Shown one piece after another: positions 56,273-64,000 of a stretch of DNA of 64,000 nucleotides (within the stretch, counting starts at the first letter, position 1; each line of letters opens with the position of its first letter). The DNA is taken from NCBI GenBank assembly GCA_958299035.1, contig CATQJL010000223.1, forward strand, positions 13,812,293 through 13,876,292. The letters run 5' to 3'. Made by a program: the position numbers and the translations under genes. This stretch comes from Cylicocyclus nassatus (lineage: Eukaryota > Nematoda > Chromadorea > Rhabditida > Strongylidae). The notes under the pieces were generated by a model that ran no database searches, was not told the DNA's origin, and saw only the letters and a program-made list of their open reading frames with translations.

Positions 56273-57987
56273 ATATCTTAGTTTCAGTTTATGCCAAATT
56301 TCTTCTTCTTTTTAATAACTGCTATTTGTTTCTAGGTATAATTCAAAGTTTTGAGACATCTTCTACTACCTTCGGCGACGCAGTATTTTTTTCTCATCTC
56401 CCAGCGACCTTCTTTGCACACACTATTTGCTGTAGCGATCAAACCTTACTCCTCTATCCGAACGTCGTAGGAGGCTGCCATTCAATGAAGCTCTTCCTTT
56501 TTCCTTTAGCTGCTGTATATCACATATTTGTGGAATCTCATTTTCAAAAATTCTAAGAAACTTGCTCGGAGGCAAAATAGCGTTGCATTGCAAAAACTCC
56601 ATCTATGTTGTTATTGAAAGCTCTTCAAAAAAGATAAATGGGAGGCTGAATAGCTTAGAAATCAGCGTGATATAGTAGAGATAAAAAGAATGAGCTATGG
56701 TTTGGAGATTATTTTGAACCCTCGTCAAAAGGATGACCTTTGTAGCAGTTTGAAACAAGTAGAAATCCTACATCGAATTCCAATACAAATGTCAATCTCT
56801 ATTTTACGGTATTTATTTACTGAAAAACGGAAACAAAACTTCATGTCAACCTGAGACATTGTGAAGCAGATACGGTTATCGTGATAAGTAGGTTGACTAA
56901 CCCACAACTTGCTTTTTGTCTATCCACAAAGATTTTTTTTAGCATTTTTTAACTGTAAATCGCGAAAGGCTATCGATATGCCTGAAACATTTCGTCATCT
57001 TTGGGTATATTTGCCAAATTCTATAAAGATTACTGCTGCCCCTGCTTAAGTTTTCTCACGGATTAGCATCTTGCATTCTTTTTTCCTATCAAGCGCTTTT
57101 CTGCCTTGGAATCGTTAGCTTCAACCACCTGAAGGACAAGAGCTAGCTGGAGTAACCCCTTCTAAGTGTTTATGTCCTTGTAGTGTGCTGCATGAACAAA
57201 TTCTGCAGCCCTATAAATCACATTCTGGCAAAGCAAGACTGCTGCGAGATGAAGGCGCAGTATTAGTTGCGAGCGTATTCTCAATGCTGTGAATACTGCG
57301 CCTAATGCGCTCTGCGGCTAATGAAGCCGCGCTCGCGCCCGGAGATTGCACCTTCGTCATGCAGCAGCGTTATAAAGCACATGTATAATCATGTACTAGT
57401 TGTCCTTAACGTTTGTTATGACTGCTCTATCTGAAACGTTCTACAGTTGGGCTTCAATAACATTTCGAATTTTTGCATACCATATTGATTTACAAAAAAA
57501 ATTTCAGTAAAAACACATCAATGCGAGGAATATGAGTACACTATACTTGACCAGTGCATTATACTAAAAGAACATAGAAGCTTTGATCCAGGAGCCTGTG
57601 GAGATCAACACACACTTTACAGGATACAACAAACAGACGAACGCAAATGGCTTTGTGGTAGGTCACGAAAATTAGAGGTGTGGAATAGTTACAAGCCATA
57701 TGTGGGACAATTCTTCAAAATAATTTCTGTTTCATTTATTTATGCGAAAATTTGGCATTTGTTATTGGCTAGTTGCAGTCGCTGCAAACGCCGGTTGGAA
57801 TTCAGGGCTTGGTGATTGCTGCGAGATGTAAAGAAAAAGTTGGGAGCAATTTCTCTATTTTCATAGGTTTACGAGCTGTTTAAACAGACCTTCGTCGAGA
57901 TATACTGTGTACTCTGCTCTGCTACGCATGTGTCTTTCGAAAAAAATGGAAGTCGGGAAAGTTGAACTACTCGCATCTTAACGCCAG
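56273..57987. other. No gene recognised
   Basis: A GC-richer block at 57180-57380 has short inverted segments (gcagcagcg/ctgctgcga) but no clear element ends. Confidence 0.35.
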
Positions 57988-59379
57988 CTTACAAGGGAAC
58001 CGTGTTGAGTCGAAGTGGGCTTTCCAGATGTGACCCATACTGCTTTGAAGGGCATTAATCGGTGATTCCAAATCTACTTTTCAAATCTGCCAAGCGCCTC
58101 TGGACGCCGAGTTATGCTCGTTTTTCAGGTCAAAAAATTGAACACAAAACTGAAGCAAAATTGCCCAAATTTGCTCAAATGTATGTGTCAAGTATCAGAG
58201 CTATCAGGTTGATGCAAAAGAAATGGCCGATTTTCCAAGCCTTTTTTCAGGGCAACTTATTCCATCAATACTTCTTCTTTACAATGGATGCAGTATATTG
58301 TCGCGAAGCTGTAGTCATGCTCTATCTAACGGTGCTTGAAAAGGGCTCTCATCCTCATTTCTTATAAAGTTACTGAGCTTCAAATAACCGCATCCAAATT
58401 CAGTATTTCATCGCATTCACTTTTCCGGCCAGAATTCAAGCGCGTATCAGTGAGATCTTTTCGAAAATTTAGCTATTGTATGTAATAGAAATTTTCTTCA
58501 CTATGCATACTTAACTGCTTTCTTTGAAGTTATCCAGACTGAGATATCGGCGCCTAAACATGGGTAGCTGTTGCGATCATTTTATGACCCATAATTTTCT
58601 TCTGAGGAAGTCAGTCGCCGAAGCTTTGCTCAATTCTGTAAGCGTAGAGCTAGGACATTTATTAGCAATGTTTGCAAAAACATCCAGCTGTTCAGTACGT
58701 AGAAAATCAGAAAATTCTATATTCCGGACTTTGAGGCACACTGAAAAAAATGTTGAAAAAACTAAGAAATTTTGAATTTCAATTTTTTCTTTCTCGCAAG
58801 CTTTTTTGTCCGACTTCTTTTTATTGTATTTTGTACTACTGGCTTGCGGCTACAAGATAGGCCACTTTTCATTCATACTTAGAAACTTTGAAGGAAGTTA
58901 TGAATTGCCAAATACAAGGTCCTCGCAGAAGAACCTTTTTTGTCTTTTAGCCCGTATTTCTCTTCCTGTTTATGGTTTGATTATAAGTAAGTTTGCGCTT
59001 TGTTGCGAAAGGTTAGCTGCTTTTGCGAGTCTTTACCGCATTCAGAAATGTGGATCTTTTAGAAAGTTATAGCACATCAAATTGAGAATTCGCAAATCGG
59101 CCATTCCTTTTGCATCAACCTAATATTTATGCAATGGATACATTTTATTTAATGTGTTAATACTTAACATTGTTTTATCTGAGCGCTGGAAAGATTGTAA
59201 CTATCAATTATACCTAAATTCTGCATTCATTTTTCGTTCCGAAGTACGGTCATAACTCGGCGTCCAGAGGCGCTTGGCAGATTAGGAAAGCAGATTTGGA
59301 ATCACCGCCTAATACTCTTCAAAGCAGTATGGGTCTCATCTAGAAAGGCCACTTCCACTCGACACAGTTCCCTTGTTAG
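57988..59379. mobile_element. CTTACAAGGGAA-type fold-back carrying a nested mariner-type MITE
   Basis: The left end CTTACAAGGGAACCGTG and the right end CACAGTTCCCTTGTTAG are inverted. Long mirrored arms contain gcgcctctggacgccgagtt and inverse, and catactgctttgaaggg and inverse. The inner region matches the uninterrupted copy at 28416-28738. Confidence 0.85.
58204..59123. mobile_element. Mariner-type MITE nested in the 57988 element
   Basis: The left end TCAGGTTGATGCAAAAGAAA and the right end TTTTGCATCAACCTAA are flanked by TA (58202-58203 and 59124-59125). The next inner block gccgattt/aaatcggcc is also inverted. The interior has short frames without transposase motifs. Confidence 0.8.
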
Positions 59380-59970
59380 CTCTAAACTCATTTCGAAATT
59401 TTAAGCTATCTGAAATTTCTGACCATCAACAACTTATCTAGAAACAAGAACTTCATGACCTATTGCATTTGAAAATCAAAATGAACGGAACTTATGGGAC
59501 AACCTGATACTTAGGCAGTCTGGAGATCGGCTTTTCAATAACGTAAGCTGCAAAGCCAAAAATAAATTATTCAAAACTAAGAATCGGATTTCTCATGAGT
59601 GATACGTACTAGGTCGGACACAATGTTTTGGTTTTTGAAAAGACCCGCAAATTCCGTATACTGAAGATAAAACACTTCAAGCTGCATCCGATGCAGCATT
59701 TCTTCCCTTGCTGCTATATACCCACTGTGATTCACTGAAAGGGTGCTGAGAAAATTGCTGGACATAACAACTCTTCGTTTTCACCATGTCTGACTTCCGC
59801 TGATTTTCAGGATTTTAAACTGAGATTTTCGGAAAAGTTTTGATAGCCAGTAGATTGGGCAAACCATTTGCAAGCTAAAGCAATTTTTTGTAGCTCTATG
59901 GCTTGTCTTTCACAATTTATAAAACTTACTTTTCAAATTAACCAGATTTTATATGCCGCTTATTCTAACC
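59380..59970. other. No gene recognised
   Basis: AT-rich spacer between the nested element and the SINE. Confidence 0.4.
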
Positions 59971-60255
59971 GGGGACGAGTGGCGTAGTGGTGTGAGGCGC
60001 CGCTATGACCAGATCGGACACAGGTTCGATTCCCGCCCCTGGGCCAACCAAGCCCTCTACCCTCCGGGGCCGGTAAATTGGTACCAGAGTAATCTGGGAG
60101 GATAAAATCACTGACTTGGAAACGGCTGGCCCCCGCAAGTCACTGTAATAGGCTCGCACGCACACAATTGCCTCTTCGACCTGAAGTTAGTGTGTGCGTT
60201 CGGCGCATGCCCTCAGAGGGTATTGAAGACGCCGAATCCTTTCCTATCCTTTTTT
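59971..60255 (+). repeat. tRNA-derived SINE
   Basis: The tRNA-like head has an A box TGGCGTAGTGG (59980-59990) and a B box GGTTCGATTCC (60023-60033), as needed for RNA polymerase III. A GC-rich body follows (ggtaaattggtaccagagta, aatcactgacttggaaacgg), with a T-rich stop (cctttttta) near 60247. The stem pairings are too poor for a real tRNA. An antisense frame across the element is incidental. Confidence 0.72.
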
Positions 60256-60870
60256 ATGCTACTCGTAGAACTTGAAGCGGTTATACAGTTCAGGTACTAC
60301 GCAACTTTTTCCGCTTTAACAGATGCCTTTTCTTTTCGATACAGGCGAAAGTTGCGGGAGCATTGCGTATTTCTCAATTTCAGGAGTGCGCAGTGATGTA
60401 CACTAAGTTTTGGAATTTTCATATTTTGGGGTGAAAATCGCTAATTTGCTTTGTAAGGTAGTATTAGTAGTAATAAATTTAGTGTGAAACGTCGGTATTC
60501 TGAGGATTTTGTAATGTTTCGTGTAGAACAAGTCATGTGATCTTACTAAAACTCTAAACTTTTCGAAGGTTTGGCAAAGTTCTAAAGTAGCTGGAAAAAG
60601 GAAAAAATTCTTTGGTTGGCAAAAGCCCTATCTCTGGTTATTGAAGCTCCCCCAAAAGCATATAACTTTTAAATATTAGTGGAAGTTGGATATGGTGAAA
60701 ATAAAGGGTTATATTTTCTTGCGATTATCTCAGTGCTCTTCAATACTGTCGCATCTAATACATAGCAGTGGGAAAGAGGAAGAAATTCTGCATCTGATAT
60801 TGCTCAAAGCATTTGTTTACCTTTACTTTGAAGAATATACGGGTCATTACAAAAAACCGAAGCACTTCTG
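60256..60870. other. No gene recognised
   Basis: AT-rich spacer. Confidence 0.4.
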
Positions 60871-61711
60871 TGGCCGTATTCATCAACGAACCCTGAGGGT
60901 TAAACTAACCCTGGGGATAAAGGCGTCAGTTACGCGTGCGCTGTGCAAACTCACATCACAGAATGCCCAAGTACGTGCTAAATTCACTTTATACTTCTAT
61001 TCTTTCACTGTTATAGTAGTATAATGAACGAATAAGCTTCTAACACTAGTTTTTATAATACATCTCTAGCATATTTGTGCAGCATCCAATCTTGCAGCGT
61101 GATTTTATTTTCACGTGTGCAATTGTGCCGTGTAAGTTCTACTTTTGCGCAGTTCGTTTTATACCGGGCCTGTGCTACTCTTTTAGGGATCAATGCGTGT
61201 TATTATAGAGGGGTTCTTCTGTTTTGGCACTTGTCAGAGTGGAATGCCATTTTTCTCCGTCGCATTCATTTGTCACCAAAGCTAGAATTCTTTTCCTCGC
61301 GATGTCAGTGTTTCATGTATTTCGAATATGAACATAAAATGATGTTGAAACTAAATACTATAACAACAACCAATACTAAATACTACAATACTCGTTGATC
61401 GTTTTCCATAAACTATTAGACGCAAATGTTTGTATGAAGTGTTAGGGTAGAGTTAACCTTGCTCTGAGCTAGGGTTAAATTAACCCTGATGAATCACGTA
61501 AGTTTAACCCCCCAGGGTTAGTTTAACCCTCACGGTTCGCTGATGAATACGGGTTAGTCGCTTTCGGGGTAAAATTAACCCTCAAGGTTAAATTTAACCC
61601 TCATTGTTAAGCCTACCCTGTGTTTCATGAATACGGATTAAACGCTTTCCAGGATTGAACTAACCCTCCAGGGTTAGTTTAACCCTCGGGGTTCGTTGAT
61701 GAATACGGCCA
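60871..61711. mobile_element. MITE with AACCCT-rich ends, right end repeated three times
   Basis: The left end TGGCCGTATTCATCAACGAA and the right end TTCGTTGATGAATACGGCCA are exact inverses. The subterminal region carries opposed gggttaaactaaccct-type palindromes. At the right side the block ending gatgaatacgg recurs near 61541, 61626 and 61696. No transposase is recognisable. Confidence 0.82.
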
Positions 61712-64000
61712 CTGGACCGACCTACACACTTTTTCTGATTTTCAACTTCCAATTAAGATAATTCTTTTTCCAAAGCCTCTTCTTGAGCGCAATCAAAATT
61801 TTTCAAACAGCACACCTTTGACTATATAACGCATGCTTTTGTTGGATCGTAGCCGTTGTGAAATTCTCAGCCCAAAGTCCCTAAGCATTTTTGTAGAAAA
61901 TACTTTGAGAAAGCTTAACTTGCTCTTAAATGTACTATCGCGCAAGCTTTGCTCATTATATACGATGGTCGGCTGTGTAATGGAGTCAAGCTTGGATTTT
62001 TGGCAGTTTTCTATGGTAAAACTTAAAAAACAAAAAAACAAAAAATTATAATTACCTACTTTTTTCAGCATTTTGAAAACTCCAAAGTACTGCTTTTTCG
62101 GGGATTTTTCAAATTTTTCTCCTCCAAAAGATGAGCACATGCTGCCGGTTTTAGAAGTTGTACTAGATCAGCTTTAGGTGCATTTAGCGAAATTTGTACA
62201 ATCGGTTTTTGTCTAAGCTTTTTATGAAGCATAGGTGGGCCTCAGCGACCAGCCAAGTTTGAGACAAGATAAGACAAGATCTCAGCTCAATTTCTCAAAA
62301 GTCTAATTTGACAAGCGTTTTGTAGCAAAAGACTTCGCAATCGTTATGCAAATTATTTGAATCAAAATCCGTCTACTTTTCATAAATTTAGATCAAGGAG
62401 AGTAAAAGTAAAGACTTTCTTCGCACTTCTCTCTGAAGGCATTATTCCATTTAGACAAACTGCGAAAATGAAAGTATTTGGTAATATTTGGTTGTTTATT
62501 TAGTTGCTCTGCAATTGAATAAACGCAAATTTCTTCTGAACCATTCCAAAGTAAAGTCCTAGAATGCTCTTTGCGGTATCACATGGATCTACTTGCATTT
62601 CAAAAACTTTTTCTTCCACGATACGAACATGTGTTTGCAAAAAGTACTTGCATACAGCAATCATCTTAGTTGTTCAAAATCATTTGTGAGACTCCACACG
62701 TGCAAAGCTTTCCAGGTAAAAACCTAAATCTTTATTTACGAGGCTTGCAGAAAACATCATAAGCAGTATGTTGAAATGGTTTTCAAACTGATTTATAAGA
62801 CATTTTCTAACTCTTAGGGGCACTTGAGAGAGCCAAAATAACACCGGTTTTCAATATGCTGCCCTCCCAAGCATGATTTTCAAAATTTATAATCCTTTTT
62901 CAAATCAACTTCCAGATATAAGTATTAACTGTGTTGAAGGCAAAGGCCTATTTCACCTTAGTGCGCAATTCTAAAGCAAGAAAAGAGACTTTTGGAAAGA
63001 TACGTGTAAACTTGCAAAATTACGTCTTCGTAAGGAAAATCTCAATTGATGAAAAAATTTGAAATTTTCCCGAAATAAATCGGCCGAATATGATTTGAAT
63101 GTTGCGATACGTTGATTGTGATTGCTGAAAATAGATCCATGCTTGATCCGCAGTCAAGCCTGTCTTGCATCCTTTTGGCACTTACAGAACACGCGTAATT
63201 TATTTTGGCGTAGTTGTATATCGAATTTTATCCCCCCACGTAATTCAAAAAAGGAAGATTCTTTCAAGAAGTTACGAAGATTTTTTCCTCCATATTCAGC
63301 AGACTTGATTTACAATCTAATACTTTTCAACTTCCTAGGTTTCTTTTAGTTTTGGTAACGAAAGCATTCGAAGTTTGGATTGGTAATACACCAGAAGAAG
63401 TCCAATTTCTTGATCCTCGGTTACCTGCAGGTATGTTGGCATTGAATCTTGTTGCAAGCAAATATGTACGTTATATAATTCTACACATAACTTTTGCTTT
63501 AAAAGCAATCTTCTAACAATCTCTCGTTCATGGTTAGAGCAAAAAGACGTAGTACTTAAAATAAGGTCATAATCAGTTACTTCGAATAGCTTTTCAGTCA
63601 TAGCAACGAATTTTATTATTATTATCACTTACTTACTCATACGTATTGATAAACCTATAGAATTTAGACACAAAACATCGATGATCAACATTTACACTCA
63701 ATTTCAAAGCTGCTCAGACAGCGTAAATCTTGCAGCGGCGAGGAGATGTTCCTCTGACATATTTTTGGAAAACACTTGACAAATAAATCAGTTTTGAAAA
63801 AAAGAGTTCAATAATCCAAAGTTTATCGGTTTCTTCAAGGTCTGAAATTTGTTGACATTCAAATTTCAGTATTCTTCGAATGTGTCAAAGTTTCAAGCGC
63901 AGTTCTATAATAAACGCTGGTCGACTCCAAAAGATTACCCAGCACTGCTAATAAACTTGATAAATTAAGCTGACTTTCATCCTGTTGATGATTTTTACAG
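61712..64000. other. No gene recognised
   Basis: AT-rich sequence. A minus-strand frame (63335-63628) is open but unrecognised. The window ends in tgatttttacag, which resembles a splice acceptor, so an exon could begin just beyond 64000. Confidence 0.35.

Noticed and set aside
61441..61711. AACCCT/AGGGTT-rich sequence as an internal telomere remnant
   Set aside because: The units are not in regular tandem and face both ways as subterminal palindromes of a MITE. The usual nematode telomere repeat is TTAGGC.

Overview
The window looks like nuclear DNA of a nematode, most likely a clade V (strongylid-type) worm. Three things suggest this: a multi-exon gene with short GT-AG introns and TTTCAG/TTTTAG acceptors, a probable trans-splice acceptor three bases before its ATG, and the repeat families present (RTE-type LINEs, mariner-related fold-backs, Helitron-like elements, a tRNA-derived SINE). 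The species is an inference. No bacterial-style genes or operons are present.

The one confidently protein-coding locus runs from 7320 to 16496 on the + strand. It is an intact 14-exon gene for an SLC36-type (proton-coupled amino acid transporter, Aa_trans superfamily) membrane protein. All exon phases join without a frameshift, giving 1350 bp and 449 residues. Its introns are swollen by transposable elements: a TTAA-flanked MITE in intron 1, a mariner-type fold-back nested in a larger fold-back in intron 6, a minisatellite-bearing inverted repeat in intron 7, and a Helitron-like element plus a MITE in intron 10.

The rest is mostly repeats. Two dead RTE retrotransposons lie at about 0.83-3.86 kb and 50.07-53.23 kb. 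The second sits inside a terminal-inverted-repeat element and is flanked by AGCAGA on both sides. Helitron-like elements lie at 5.2, 14.4 and 18.4-19.0 kb, with decayed pieces at 30.5-31.4 kb. Mariner-related elements lie at 10.0-11.1, 17.4-18.4, 21.8-22.7 (with transposase remnants), 36.1-37.1, 39.5-40.3, 40.3-41.3 and 58.2-59.1 kb. Other elements include Tc1-like fold-backs (44.6 and 53.5 kb), a hAT-type MITE (37.2 kb), a recurrent inverted-repeat family with ends like CTTACAAGGGAA, a SINE near 60 kb, a 53-bp tandem repeat at 25.2 kb and a near-perfect hairpin at 28.1 kb.

Tentative coding signals outside the transporter are a three-exon model for a 50-residue secreted peptide (47606-47848) and two orphan exon candidates (about 41.8 kb and 54.5 kb). 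From about 16.5 kb to the end nothing else reads as a conventional gene. Long stretches with no recognised content are listed as such.
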